Shown here: in pieces, positions 26,601 to 34,191 of the stretch
Layout of the letters: each line of letters begins with the position of its first letter
Position numbering within the stretch: the first letter of the stretch is position 1
From: Oceanospirillaceae bacterium
Lineage (GTDB): Bacteria > Pseudomonadota > Gammaproteobacteria > Pseudomonadales > Oceanobacteraceae
Assembly: GCA_002724925.1 (NCBI GenBank)
Contig: PBQA01000020.1
Span: 1 to 64,000, forward strand
Reading direction: 5' to 3'
DNA: 64,000 nucleotides
Notes under the pieces: model-generated
The model's input: only the letters and a program-made list of their open reading frames with translations
Told to the model about the DNA's origin: nothing
Databases searched by the model: none
Position numbers and translations under genes: made by a program

Positions 26601-28759
26601 GTATCCGCAGGCGGTACAGAGACACTGCTGACAACGGGCGCCACACCGTCAACCAGAATGCCTGCGGTCGGGCCTCGGCCATTCAGCGTCAGGTCCATCG
26701 CATTGCCCGCAGCATCCGCCATGGTGCCGCCGTCGAGGGTCAGTGACAGCACTTCGATACCATCGGTATCCAGATCACCGGCTGCAACCGTGGTACTGAA
26801 TACCAACGCCTGAGTACCGGTACCACTGCTGTACGTCGCCTTAACGGGCGTGCCGCCAATCATCATATTGATTGCCGGACTGCCGCTGACGTTAACGGCT
26901 TCGTTAGTGTTCACCGTGAAACTCAGTACATCGCCAACACCGTAGGTCCCGTTGGTGGGAACATCGACTGAAGTGACGGTCGGCGCCGTGAGGTCTGATG
27001 TCACGACGAAGGTACCCAGCGGCAATGTAGTGGCATTGCCGTTCGTGTCTTCCACGATCAGGGTACAGTCACTGTAGGTGCCGTCAGTCAGCGGCGTGCT
27101 ATTGTCGGTCTGCGTCAGGCGAACGGTGTACGTTCCGGGAGTTTTCAACCCGGCATCTGCCACGCCACACGAACCTCCGCCAGACAGGTAGCCGGCTTCG
27201 TTCGAGGAGTAGGTGACTTCCGGACTGTGATCGGTGGTCGGTGATGCAACTGGGGTTACCAGAGTGAGCTCAGGGGCCAGAGTATCAATACTCAAAGTCA
27301 CAGTAACAGGTGCCGAGGTATCGACACCATCGTCGTCGGTACCACCGCTATCGGTTACCGTGATGGAGTAGTAAGCGTAGCCTTCCGCATCTGCTGCTGG
27401 AGTAAAGAGCAAATCTCCCGAGGAATTAATGGAAACAGCCGAGACGACATTATTCGCATCCAGAGTCTCTACCGCGGAGTAGGTAAACGTCTGACCAGCT
27501 TCATCAAGACCACCGCCCGGCTGCGCTGTTGCAAAACTCGCGACTGTCCGTTGTGTGCCACCCGTGCCACTGACACGCTGCGTCGATGGAACAATCAGCG
27601 TTGGGGCGTCATTCACGGGAGTAATGAAAACATCCACAGCACGACTGTCGGTCGCAGATCCGTCATTGACGGTAACGGTAAAGGTATCACTGCCTGTGGC
27701 ATTGGCGTTCGGTGTGTATGTGACCGACGTAGGTGAGGCACCGGTCGTCGGCGCCGATACTGAACCCGTTGCGCTGGCCGTGCCTTTGGTACCACCGCTG
27801 GCACTCCATGTCATGGTGCCGGTTGCGCCTGTGCTGGCGGCAAAATCACTGAGCGTGAGAGACGTGGTGGCCGCATCTTCAAGCAGGCTGAATGAAACGG
27901 CACTGTCACCGCCGGTCATCTCCAGTGGATCTGGCGCTGCTACACCCGTATCGATGAAGAAAGTGTCACTCCGGGAATTACCGTTGCCATCGGTAGCCGT
28001 TACGGTAATGGTCGCGCCACCGCCACCAACTACATTACTGATAGTAATACGATAATCATCGGAAGTACCCGTACCCAGTCGCTCTACCGATAAATCCTCA
28101 GCACGAACCGCTGTCTCATTACTGGATGCAACTGAAAAACCGACAGAAGACTGGTTTTTATCAACGACTTCAAAAAGCTGAGAGCCAGAGTTACCAGGGA
28201 GTATCGTCATGTCCTCCAGCTTCTCGTGCTCAGGGCGGAATTTGAAAAACGGGGGTTGATTGTCCTGGCCAGGATTCCAGTTCCCGCCGAAAAGGCTCGT
28301 ACAGAAAAAGGATAATGAGCTAAGAACCGGAAACCCCGCGGCTGTTGAGTAATACGGTGCACCACTTTTCGTGCAGCTGAGAAAATGCTTCCTGCCAGTC
28401 AGATTATCCAGGTCGCCACTTTCATATCCGGTCTTTTCTTCGCCAACCGATAACAAGTCATTGCTGGCCAGAAAAGCGAGCGCATCCTGATCCACCGTTC
28501 GGGAAACAGCCCGTGCATTTGCACCGCCCCCAAACGCGGAGAATGCTCCTGCCGCTTCAGGGCGACTGTGTTGCTCAACCTGAGAAACGACTGCACGCTT
28601 ATTCAGGCCATTTCGGCTTACACTGGCTAAACGCGAAGAGGCATTGGCCATTGATGCAGAAAAAGGCGCAGAGAAAGGCACTGCCATGGCGATCACAGGC
28701 GCTATGGCTTTGAGGGGTGTCAACGCTCCTAGTCGTTTCTTATTGGGATTGTTATCCAT
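20648..28759 (-). CDS. Giant surface protein: Ig-like repeats, thrombospondin-3 repeats, sorting-like segment and C-terminal outer-membrane barrel
   Basis: The single unbroken frame has 2703 residues. The N-terminus has a basic then hydrophobic stretch (~18-40) that could be an export signal. Two cadherin/VCBS-like domains follow, then about nine tandem ~105-residue Ig-like repeats ('APxVxSVxVPAxATYxxGDxLxFTV...SEAVTVSGGTPxLxLxVG...GDLDTDGI...GA...DxAGN...LTLN'; roughly 27.0-23.9 kb), then three more Ig-like domains and a cadherin-like domain. Asp-rich thrombospondin type-3/calcium repeats ('DADNDGIRD', 'DDDNDN') lie at about 22.5-21.3 kb. Near residue 2500 comes 'MSLAILMLLGGALVLMRRR', resembling a GlyGly-CTERM tail, then a second signal-like segment ('LLVAMPLAILTGHSQA'), and finally an ~160-residue OmpA/OMP-type beta-barrel ending 'YRHNF'. 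It is likely a calcium-stabilised adhesin or surface layer component. Confidence 0.85.
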   Translation of the reverse strand: MDNNPNKKRLGALTPLKAIAPVIAMAVPFSAPFSASMANASSRLASVSRNGLNKRAVVSQVEQHSRPEAAGAFSAFGGGANARAVSRTVDQDALAFLASNDLLSVGEEKTGYESGDLDNLTGRKHFLSCTKSGAPYYSTAAGFPVLSSLSFFCTSLFGGNWNPGQDNQPPFFKFRPEHEKLEDMTILPGNSGSQLFEVVDKNQSSVGFSVASSNETAVRAEDLSVERLGTGTSDDYRITISNVVGGGGATITVTATDGNGNSRSDTFFIDTGVAAPDPLEMTGGDSAVSFSLLEDAATTSLTLSDFAASTGATGTMTWSASGGTKGTASATGSVSAPTTGASPTSVTYTPNANATGSDTFTVTVNDGSATDSRAVDVFITPVNDAPTLIVPSTQRVSGTGGTQRTVASFATAQPGGGLDEAGQTFTYSAVETLDANNVVSAVSINSSGDLLFTPAADAEGYAYYSITVTDSGGTDDDGVDTSAPVTVTLSIDTLAPELTLVTPVASPTTDHSPEVTYSSNEAGYLSGGGSCGVADAGLKTPGTYTVRLTQTDNSTPLTDGTYSDCTLIVEDTNGNATTLPLGTFVVTSDLTAPTVTSVDVPTNGTYGVGDVLSFTVNTNEAVNVSGSPAINMMIGGTPVKATYSSGTGTQALVFSTTVAAGDLDTDGIEVLSLTLDGGTMADAAGNAMDLTLNGRGPTAGILVDGVAPVVSSVSVPPADTYIVGDVLTFTVTASEALTISGGTPYLELVVGSAARQATLASTSGADMTFTYIIAAGDLDTDGITTGSLVANGASLQDSADNDLNLALGTVDTSGVLVDAVAPEVQSVSIPAAASYIAADTLNFTVSLSEAVTVSGGMPVLSLMVGGVAREAALVSGSGSSDLTFSYTVATGDLDTDGITVSSIDLKGASVVDVSGNLLVTTLNGVADTSGVIVDAVAPTIAAVQAPADGSYSTGDELRVSLTFSEDLVINTAGGTPAISLTVGSAPRDAAYVAAESSASTAVFVYTVQTGDNDSDGIAIGSLNLNGGSIRDSASNPANLSFTAPDTSGVIVDALAPEVSSVDVPADATYGEGESLIFTVNTSEDVTVAGTPELTLTVGSSALSAVYSGGDGTSALTFSATVPAGLLDTDGISVDALNLAGGSLADAAGNPLDLTLNAVAPTSGVLVDSLAPVVSSVGVPAAATYVSGQTLAFIVNADEPMTADTTGGTPSLAITVGSAARSAALSGVSGNAMTFTYTVQSGDSDADGVSVGALALNGGALTDASGNTLNLTLNNVADTSAVLVDAIAPEVQSVSVPAAATYVGGDTLNFTMTLSEAVTVSAGTPVLTLDIGGVTREAALTAGSGTASLTFSYTLVTGDLDTDGISVVGLDLKGANALDSAGNAMVTTLNGVADSSAVQVDAVVPTVTALTANSSGTITEGNAHTFTVTFSENVSLNSAGGTPRLVLDIGGTTRYAMASAPVAANMSFTYTALAGDLDADGLRVTGIEANGGVITDAAGNTADLSSLPTADTSAMTVDAIPPSISAVEVTAPSYAMAGETITITAVASEAVTISGAPSIALDIGGSSVAALYTAGSGSDRIVFAYTVQPGDNDSDGFAIGAISLNGGNMTDAAGNALDLTITSVPDTSANRVDTTAPVVQSISRYNPLAETTASDTLTWRVQLSEAVSGVGADDFSLAGTTAAIAVAQISDSLYQVTASGGDLAALDGTVGLNLAAGVTATDLAGNALPATEPATDETYTVDNTAPAVNIQAPSATLTSSTAITYVVQYTDADSISLSPDDVAVTATGDAAAGTIEVSGSGPVARTVTLSDFTGDGTLAIDIAAGTAEDDAGNASAAPATSDAFTVDTTRPTVTITAPAASPDPFDITVTFSEDVTGFVVTEITATGGSLSEFTGSGTTYTAKVTPDVVGSPVDISIAADVAEDAATNGNEASASVSVDTNNVPTIAISGDEIEGQTLAAQLSDSDGVSGSVTYDWISGTASVGNAETYTLQASDVGNQLSVNAVYTDDAGYAEDVTSALTGVIISIEQNAWNNIGDSVGSPSTPASFDDYRNVGLSGPSDDELNRIMSILNRAVSQQAAITDIDELSELESLVDTIMEGQDDDEDGLPNLVEDDGRTDTDGDGTDDRDDVDADNDGIRDNLEIDALADMTDDDADGIVNLFDFDVDGDGYPELKGLTDDNLDGVIDEFDTLAELIAYFAPATPVTAPVTGSGTGTGTVGAAVVSPVALAPIATTKEAEVDTDGDGLINSQDIDADNDGIADVIEAGLSDNNDDALVDDGTALIDDATDLPDTDADSDARPDFLQLMSNGTDTDLSLSDAFSGTVVGALDQDGDGQLDSSTDVDQDGLMDVVDNAIGAFGSARDFDGDGIPNHLDPDDDNDNISDIEENAELAEFFTGEDADGDGIDDGFDAEINGETFGTDDNGNGVRDDRELPDLDGDGLVDYLDDDADNDGIRDDIDDEIALPVDLAPGATEGDLDGDGVPDDVDPSVNTETDVKVAGKGSMSLAILMLLGGALVLMRRRTRLLVAMPLAILTGHSQAAGDQAMGETKQDSNFSFATSAGLSKFDTELADTVELTDENSAGFVLGLGYSVSDELAVEASYGLLGKAGVNTGWVDYSSLALNLQYRPEVVSYGKLRGQFKLGMNRLFYDGAKGLNLDKKSTDVLTFAVGVDYTVNTNDAVEFMFTSYAEDAHFYSVGYRHNF

Positions 28760-28769
28760 AATAAATCCT

Positions 28770-29993
28770 TCAGGTTGGGAGGCCTGGGTGAGAAAAGTGG
28801 TTCCGCATTCTCGGGTGATCAGGTTCGATCACTTCCGGAAAGCTGGTGTTGTATAAGATGGCGATGTCGTATATCTGATCAACATTGCCCTGAAATTTAA
28901 TCGTGCCGATCACTTCGTGCGTATCGAGGTTAAACAGCCAGATACCTGAGCAGGTTTTCTCGGAGTCTTCGGTCACCAGACCGGGGCTGGTCACATCACT
29001 CTGACGCTTACGGGATAAGCCGACAAACATAATGCTGCCGTAAATATCGATCCCCCGGGTAAAGCCCGGTAATTCTGCAATCACTTCCATTTCACCCGTG
29101 TCAGGGTGATAGCAGTTGAGATGGCCCAGACCCGAATGACAGAAATAAACCCGGCCATTGTGCCAACGCGGTGAATGAGGCATTGCCAGCCCCGTGACCA
29201 CCACTTCATTGCGTTTTACGTCAATCAGCGTACCCGTATGCTTGTCGCTGTCGCGCCACTGTTTGCGGTCTTCGTATTGTGAAAAGGTGGTGACATACGC
29301 AGGCTCACCATCGCGGAGCGTCATACCATTTAAATGACAACGGTCTTCTGGCGTAAGTGTTTCAATAAACTGTGGCTTCCACTGAGGAACAAAACTGTAA
29401 GAAGGATCGATAGTACAAAGGCATGAAAAACTTGAATTAACCGCCCATAAGCCACTGTTTCCCCATTCGATGTCATGGATATTAATCATGCCGGTGTAGT
29501 GAGTCGAACGAGTAATAAAACAAGCATCGACGCGTGCGTCGACCGGTTTCAGTTTTTCAACATAGGCCTTATTCGCCAACCGCTGTTCAGCATCAGCCTG
29601 TTTCTCTTCATCGTTTTTGTGAGCGCGGGGCGCCGTAATGTCCTGAGCAATATCCGGCAGGGGTTTCTTAATCTGCTCGAGTAGACCGTCTTCCCGCTGA
29701 AATTGAATAATCTGAGTAAAGGTACCGAGTATCAGGCCCTGATCTGTTGCCGTCAGGCCCATTGGTCGGGGGAATTCTTTAAAGTTAATTTCCAGGTCTT
29801 CGCCGTCGGTACGAACCAGCATCAGACGACCGGCCTGATAGGAAGTAAACGCCAGTGAGATATTGAGATGCTTAAGAATCGCCGGAATATTACCCGAATA
29901 GGTAAACGAAAAATCCGTCGCGTTTTCCGCAGAGTCTTTCTGCGACGCCTGTAATTGAGGCTCTTTCTCCTGATTCTTAGTCGTATCAGTCAT
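28770..29993 (-). CDS. TIGR03032 family protein
   Basis: This 407-residue protein matches my memory of the TIGR03032 (DUF4915-like) family: 'LNISLAFTSYQAGRLMLVR', 'FPRPMGLTATDQGLILGT', 'HYTGMINIHDIEWGNSGLWAVNSSFSCLCTIDPSYSFVPQWKPQFI', 'DRCHLNGMTLRDGEPAYVTTFSQ' and 'MPHSPRWHNGRVYFCHSGLGHL'. The repeated blade-like strands suggest a beta-propeller. Biochemical function is unknown. No signal peptide is seen. It starts inside the end of the subtilisin gene (4-bp overlap) and ends 10 bp before the giant protein, so the three are an operon. Confidence 0.88.
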   Translation of the reverse strand: MTDTTKNQEKEPQLQASQKDSAENATDFSFTYSGNIPAILKHLNISLAFTSYQAGRLMLVRTDGEDLEINFKEFPRPMGLTATDQGLILGTFTQIIQFQREDGLLEQIKKPLPDIAQDITAPRAHKNDEEKQADAEQRLANKAYVEKLKPVDARVDACFITRSTHYTGMINIHDIEWGNSGLWAVNSSFSCLCTIDPSYSFVPQWKPQFIETLTPEDRCHLNGMTLRDGEPAYVTTFSQYEDRKQWRDSDKHTGTLIDVKRNEVVVTGLAMPHSPRWHNGRVYFCHSGLGHLNCYHPDTGEMEVIAELPGFTRGIDIYGSIMFVGLSRKRQSDVTSPGLVTEDSEKTCSGIWLFNLDTHEVIGTIKFQGNVDQIYDIAILYNTSFPEVIEPDHPRMRNHFSHPGLPT

Positions 29994-31201
29994 GATTCTG
30001 GCCCCTGCAGACTGGACTGATATAGAGACAAGCGTTGTTGCAGTCGCGCAACCAACTGATGAAGAGTAAGCGAAGGGTCTTGTGAGAGAAGCAGTGCAAA
30101 ATAGCCACTGGCCACAGCCGCAGATAAGGAAGTGCCACTGAAACGTCCATAGCCGCCCGGCACCACTGCTGGCGCGGCTTTGCCATAAACGTATGCATCC
30201 ACTGACTGTCCATAGTTGCTGAACCTCGTCCTTTGTCCCTGTCCGTTAGCTGCTCCGATCACCACAGCCGCCTGAAGCTGGGCTTCCGAGTCTTCCCCAG
30301 TCAGCTCCATGCCATTGTTTCCGGCGGAAAATACCACAGCAGAGCCTTTTCCTCTGCGGCCATTTTGCGCCAAGTCTGCAACGATATCAGCGACGGGCTC
30401 CAATAACCATTCAGAGCGCCAGCTAGCGTTAACAATGTCAGCTTGAGACAGCTTAGAGAGGTAAAAACTGAGCAGCGTATCACTGGTCCAGGTATCCGGC
30501 TGACGGATAGCGATCAGGCTCGCCTGCGGCGCGATTCCGTCAATGCCGACGCCATTGTGAGCAGCGAAAACCGTACCCGCGACTTTGGTTCCGTGCGAGT
30601 CGCCCTCTCCCCCTGGACTTACATCCTGTGAACGACTGGCCGTGTCGTAACTGAAAATCACCTGAGTGTGCGTGAGCTCCTCATGCTCCAGATCAAAACC
30701 ATCATCAATAACGGCAACGCGCACCCCTCGACCTTGAGGAGTCGCCGGCCACAACTCAGGTATACCGAGCTGGGTGAGATAGGTGGGAGGAGTCGGCGTC
30801 GAGACGTCTGCTGCATGCTTCTCTCGCAGTTGCAGGATATCTGGCTGCACCAGACTAATGCCCTGAACCTCAGACAACGAACGGATCACTACGGGTAGAC
30901 GGTCTCTTATTCCGACACTAACGGAGTAATAGGCGGCGGCGTCCATGAGGTAAAGCTCACTGACAGCCTCAATACGGGAATCAAGCGCCTGTAGGGATTC
31001 GCGAGTAAAGCCATTTGCCCGAACAATCAGGCGATCAGACAAACGTACCAGCAGATCTTTGCCACTGACCCGGTACACGCCCGCCTGGGAGTCATTGGCG
31101 GCAGGCACTAAGCACCAGGCCTTACCGAGATTCGGGAAAGGCAATTCGCACCCCATTACAGGAGCCGAAAACATAACGAGCAACAGCAGTAAACTACGCA
31201 T
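29990..31201 (-). CDS. Subtilisin-family (S8) serine protease, exported
   Basis: The 403 residues start with a signal peptide (~1-17) ending 'APVMGC', which could also be a lipobox. A propeptide-like region follows (~40-130) and then an S8 catalytic domain with D166 ('VAVIDDGFD'), H203 ('DSHGTKVAGT'), the oxyanion Asn295 ('FSAGNNG') and S358 ('FSGTSLSAAVASG'). It is cotranscribed with the TIGR03032 gene and the giant surface protein, so it may process that protein or its neighbours. The link to a substrate is inference from position. Confidence 0.92.
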   Translation of the reverse strand: MRSLLLLLVMFSAPVMGCELPFPNLGKAWCLVPAANDSQAGVYRVSGKDLLVRLSDRLIVRANGFTRESLQALDSRIEAVSELYLMDAAAYYSVSVGIRDRLPVVIRSLSEVQGISLVQPDILQLREKHAADVSTPTPPTYLTQLGIPELWPATPQGRGVRVAVIDDGFDLEHEELTHTQVIFSYDTASRSQDVSPGGEGDSHGTKVAGTVFAAHNGVGIDGIAPQASLIAIRQPDTWTSDTLLSFYLSKLSQADIVNASWRSEWLLEPVADIVADLAQNGRRGKGSAVVFSAGNNGMELTGEDSEAQLQAAVVIGAANGQGQRTRFSNYGQSVDAYVYGKAAPAVVPGGYGRFSGTSLSAAVASGYFALLLSQDPSLTLHQLVARLQQRLSLYQSSLQGPES

Positions 31202-31228
31202 TATTTCTCAAGCCAATTAAACTGAAAA

Positions 31229-31247
31229 AGGGGCCTCCCTGCCCCTC
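31229..31247 (-). terminator. Rho-independent terminator after the collar-protein genes
   Basis: Reading leftward, GGGGC and GCCCC enclose a 6-nt loop and are followed by TTTTT. It lies between the stop of the last collar gene (31281) and the protease start (31201), so the collar trio and the protease operon may be transcribed separately or with attenuation. Confidence 0.65.
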
Positions 31248-31280
31248 ACTCATACACACATCACTTATCATTCATAGCTA

Positions 31281-31820
31281 TTAGCTACGACTTGGATAGA
31301 GGCCCACCAGCGCAATACAAAAATTCATGCCCATCAGAGGCTGACGGTTTTCGTGCGCCTGACTGCCTCCCATCGTACCGATGGCTTCTGTCGCCATCAC
31401 TGTATTCTTCGTTGATGCGGCATTGAGGTTCATGATGTTATCGCCAGTCGACGGCCTGTCTATCGCCATCATTCTGGTATTCGATGGCGACGCCTCTGTC
31501 CCAACTGTCTGAGCACCGTAGAGGACGTGCTTGTGGTTGGGAAGTTCGGCATCGGTGAGCGTGACTTCATTAACGCCGGTTTTTTCCCCCAGGCGACGCG
31601 CCGTCAGACCAGGACCTCGTCCTGGGTGCATCGGCGCGCGGCCCTGCAAATCCGGCAAGGCAAGTGTCGTACGACCGTCACCACCATACGTTGTACCCAG
31701 AATTGAGAACAATGCCGTATTCTGAGCGATGGGCAGTAATTGCCCCTGGCAGAAGGCCCAGCCACGAGGGGCAAAGTTGCAGCCAAAAATACGGATTTCT
31801 CCGATAAATGGTTCAGACAT
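31281..31820 (-). CDS. Phage-tail collar domain protein (MdpB-like), copy 3
   Basis: The 179 residues are the compact collar-domain type (PF07484): 'FIGEIRIFGCNFAPRGWAFCQGQLLPIAQNTALFSILGTTYGGDGRTTLALPDLQGRAPMHPGRGPG', then a variable middle region and a conserved C-terminus 'GGSQAHENRQPLMGMNFCIALVGLYPSRS'. It lacks the rest of a phage tail fibre. Stand-alone proteins like this are common in free-living bacteria, and their role (surface or extracellular) is unclear. It is the third of three tandem paralogues. Confidence 0.9.
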   Translation of the reverse strand: MSEPFIGEIRIFGCNFAPRGWAFCQGQLLPIAQNTALFSILGTTYGGDGRTTLALPDLQGRAPMHPGRGPGLTARRLGEKTGVNEVTLTDAELPNHKHVLYGAQTVGTEASPSNTRMMAIDRPSTGDNIMNLNAASTKNTVMATEAIGTMGGSQAHENRQPLMGMNFCIALVGLYPSRS

Positions 31821-31834
31821 AATAAAACTCCTTT

Positions 31835-32365
31835 TCAGTGCCGCGAGGGATAAATACCGACCAGGGCCATAATGTAATTAATGCACAATGACGGCATCAT
31901 ATTCTCATGCGCTTGTGAGCCACCCGCAGCACTGACTGCATCGCTACTCAGGCTTTTGATTTTGTCGACTGACGGCACTTCAACATAAGGAAGGTCACCA
32001 TCATTATGAGACGCTACAACATCACTTGCCGGGTTGTTGCTATCAGCGATATTGGCTGCCCCCAGGTATTCGTGATTGTGACTGGGAATCTGATTGATGG
32101 TCAGGTTCACCTTCTCACTGCCGTAACGCGCTCCCAAGCGGCGAGGGCTTAATCCCGGTCCTTGCCCTTGGTGTACAGGCAAGCGACCACGCATATCCGG
32201 TAAAGCGAATGTTGTGCGGCCATCACCACCATAGATGGTCCCGATCAATGAAAACAGCGCATCATTCTGGCTGACAGCCAATAGTTGACCATCACAGAAA
32301 GCCCAGCCACGCGGAGCGAAATTTCCGGCGAACATACGAATCTCGCCAACAAATGGTTCTGACAT
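31835..32365 (-). CDS. Phage-tail collar domain protein (MdpB-like), copy 2
   Basis: The protein has 176 residues when started at the ATG 32363-32365 ('MSEPFVGEIRMFAGNFAPRGWAFCDGQ'), the family's usual start. The frame extends 59 codons further upstream into copy 1, but those residues are not family-like. Motifs are 'YGGDGRTTFALPDMRGRLPVHQGQGPG' and 'GGSQAHENMMPSLCINYIMALVGIYPSRH'. Its spacing to the neighbours is 10-14 bp on both sides. Confidence 0.9.
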   Translation of the reverse strand: MSEPFVGEIRMFAGNFAPRGWAFCDGQLLAVSQNDALFSLIGTIYGGDGRTTFALPDMRGRLPVHQGQGPGLSPRRLGARYGSEKVNLTINQIPSHNHEYLGAANIADSNNPASDVVASHNDGDLPYVEVPSVDKIKSLSSDAVSAAGGSQAHENMMPSLCINYIMALVGIYPSRH

Positions 32366-32375
32366 AACTGGCTCC

Positions 32376-32891
32376 TTAACTACGCGATGGGAAAAGACCC
32401 TGCATCGCGATGCAGAAATTAACGACGAGGGATGGCTGTTCGTTATTGTGCGACATAGAACCACCGATATAAGACACCGATTGCGATGCGAACGAGACCA
32501 GGTTCTGAGGCTCTGCATAGTAATCCGTTGGTGAACCACCATCGACTGCGGACGCTAATATATTGCCATCAAAAGACTTGGTCGTTCCGGCTTCTGTCGT
32601 CGCATTCAATGGATGTCGGTGCGCTGGCATATTGGCATCCGTAAGGGTCACGGTTTCTACACCCTCACGTTGACCCTGGTGCAAACTTGCATCCATTCCC
32701 ATTGGCGTCCGACTGCGGAGGTCAGGCAGTGCAAATGATGTGCGTCCATCGCCTCCGTAAGTCGTACTCAGCAATGAATACAACGACTGATTCTGATTAA
32801 TAGGTAAAATCTGGCCATCGCATTCGGCCCAGCCTCGCGGCGGCCAGCCGAATCCGAACATGCGGATTTCACTCAAAAAAGGTTCTGCCAT
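32376..32891 (-). CDS. Phage-tail collar domain protein (MdpB-like), copy 1
   Basis: The 171 residues have the collar signature 'FLSEIRMFGFGWPPRGWAECDGQILPINQNQSLYSLLSTTYGGDGRTSFALPDLRSRTP' and the terminal 'SHNNEQPSLVVNFCIAMQGLFPSRS'. It is the most upstream and most divergent of the trio. It is divergent from the GNAT gene, so the 56-83 bp gap probably holds both promoters. Confidence 0.9.
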   Translation of the reverse strand: MAEPFLSEIRMFGFGWPPRGWAECDGQILPINQNQSLYSLLSTTYGGDGRTSFALPDLRSRTPMGMDASLHQGQREGVETVTLTDANMPAHRHPLNATTEAGTTKSFDGNILASAVDGGSPTDYYAEPQNLVSFASQSVSYIGGSMSHNNEQPSLVVNFCIAMQGLFPSRS

Positions 32892-32974
32892 TCTGATCTC
32901 CCTCTGTTTACTTTATTCGTGGTTTTACCCACACTTTCTTCCTAAGAATGATCCCGGTAATCAAGGAACTACCA

Positions 32975-33478
32975 ATGACCAACCGAGCCTGGGAAAGCCG
33001 CATCACGCTGCGTTCTGTACGCGACAGTGATTATTCGTTTATGGAGTCGTTATACCGCACCACCCGCGAAGCGGAGCTGGCGATGACCCCCTTTAACGAA
33101 CACCAAAAAACACTTTTTATTCAGCAGCAGTTTTCGGCGCAGACACAGCACTATCACAGTCATTACTGCAGCGATCATTTCTGCATTATTGAAATTGATG
33201 GCCGACCTTCCGGTCGTTTCTTTATTGATTACTGGAGCGATGAAATCCGCATTGTTGATATCGCCATCCTTCCTGAGTATCAGGACTCTGGCGCAGGCAG
33301 CCACCTGCTGCAGAAAATAATCAAAGAAGGTAACGAGAAAGGCCTGCCGGTGAGAATTCACGTTGAGCAGAATAATCCGGCGAAAAAGCTCTATGAGCGT
33401 CTGGGCTTCAAGGAAGTCAGCCGCTTTAACGATGTCTACATTCTGATGGAAACAACGCCCGAATTGATGTCTGCCTGA
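32975..33478 (+). CDS. GNAT family N-acetyltransferase
   Basis: The protein has 167 residues from the ATG at 32975, preferred over the ATG at 32948 because an AAGGA sits 8 bp before it and the protein then starts 'MTNRAWESRITLRSVRDSDY'. The GNAT fold is shown by 'VDIAILPEYQDSGAGSHLLQKIIKEGNEKGLPVRIHVEQNNPAKKLYERLGFKEV', where the acetyl-CoA loop is Q-D-S-G-A-G. The substrate is unknown. It is embedded in the collar/DUF6916 cluster but on the opposite strand. Confidence 0.88.
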   Translation: MTNRAWESRITLRSVRDSDYSFMESLYRTTREAELAMTPFNEHQKTLFIQQQFSAQTQHYHSHYCSDHFCIIEIDGRPSGRFFIDYWSDEIRIVDIAILPEYQDSGAGSHLLQKIIKEGNEKGLPVRIHVEQNNPAKKLYERLGFKEVSRFNDVYILMETTPELMSA

Positions 33479-33502
33479 TCTGCATCCATGCATAGATAAT
33501 TC

Positions 33503-33787
33503 CTAACGCTTCCTGCTGATCACGGCCTGGTACTCAGTCGGGCCGTGCGCAGTAATAAAGAGTTCACCGCTGCCAATCGCTTCATGCGTGAGCCGATACA
33601 TACCCTGCGGTACACGAAAATCATCCTGTCCTTCAAGCGAGACCGCAAACGCCTCCCACTCGTCGCCATCCAGCGCAGTACGCTCAACCTCTGAGATGGT
33701 CAGTCGTACAGAATTCTCAGCCTGGTCCGATAAAGTCACCTGCTGACCGAGCAGGGATTCCATTGAGTCGTATGTGATTGCTTCCAT
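33503..33787 (-). CDS. DUF6916 family small protein
   Basis: The 94 residues contain 'LLGQQVTLSDQ', 'VRLTISEVERTA', 'WEAFAVSLEGQDDFRVPQGMYRLTHEAIGSGELFITAHGPTEYQAVISR'. I recall this family as a small beta protein regularly found next to collar-domain proteins. The function is unknown, but its presence supports the collar trio being part of a conserved cluster rather than a prophage fragment. Confidence 0.75.
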   Translation of the reverse strand: MEAITYDSMESLLGQQVTLSDQAENSVRLTISEVERTALDGDEWEAFAVSLEGQDDFRVPQGMYRLTHEAIGSGELFITAHGPTEYQAVISRKR

Positions 33788-34024
33788 AAGTACGTCCTGT
33801 AAAACACAACACAGGTATCAGACGCACTACGTCTGAGAGTGTCAATGGACGACAGATGGCGATTGTCCACTGCGATGAGATATCCACAACGACGCAAAGA
33901 TCCGTTACGCCACAAGCATAAAAGTGTCTCAGATGAACTAAGTATATTCGCTTGGGTGGCACCCTGACCGGATCACTCTGCGGAACGAACATGTGCACCG
34001 GCCAACAATTGTCCGTAGTGCATG
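33788..34024. other. Promoter-bearing spacer upstream of the Moco operon
   Basis: No gene is supported here. The spacer separates the leftward DUF6916 gene from the leader of moaA and must contain promoters for one or both. I could not pick a convincing -35/-10 pair. Confidence 0.4.
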
Positions 34025-34030
34025 GAAGGC

Positions 34031-34189
34031 GTACACTAATCTGAGATTTACGCCGAAGCCCGGCGACCTTCATCCTACATGGATATGGTTGACGGGCCGC
34101 GACCCGGAACTGAGGAATCCGCCTCAACTCTGTAGGTTCGCCGGGTTCGTTGGGAAACTGACGGGCCTCCCGCGCTTGGAAAGGTGTAC
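34031..34189 (+). promoter_or_regulatory. Probable molybdenum-cofactor (Moco) riboswitch in the moaA leader
   Basis: The leader can close with a P1 helix GTACAC (34031-34036) / GTGTAC (34184-34189). Inside, CCCGG pairs with CCGGG, with a nested TGAGG/CCTCA hairpin, and a GGGA..TCCC helix contains 'GACGGGCCTCCCGC', followed by 'TTGGAAAGG'. The segment 'CGCCGGGTT...GGGAAACTGACGGGCCTCCCGC' resembles my recollection of the Moco RNA motif (RF01055), known upstream of moaA operons. The purine-rich ribosome-binding site (GGAAAGG) abuts the 3' side of P1, so ligand-stabilised folding would hide it. No covariance search was run. Confidence 0.65.
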
Positions 34190-34191
34190 CC

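Noticed and set aside
21149-28055. Several long ORFs on the plus strand opposite the giant gene
   Set aside because: They are antisense shadows created by the repetitive, GC-rich Ig-like and Asp-rich codons. Their products are Ser/Ala/Val-rich or low-complexity without family features.
31281-32891. Possible prophage because of three phage-tail collar proteins
   Set aside because: No capsid, tail, lysis or integrase genes are nearby. Stand-alone collar (MdpB-type) proteins commonly occur in clusters with DUF6916 in bacterial chromosomes.
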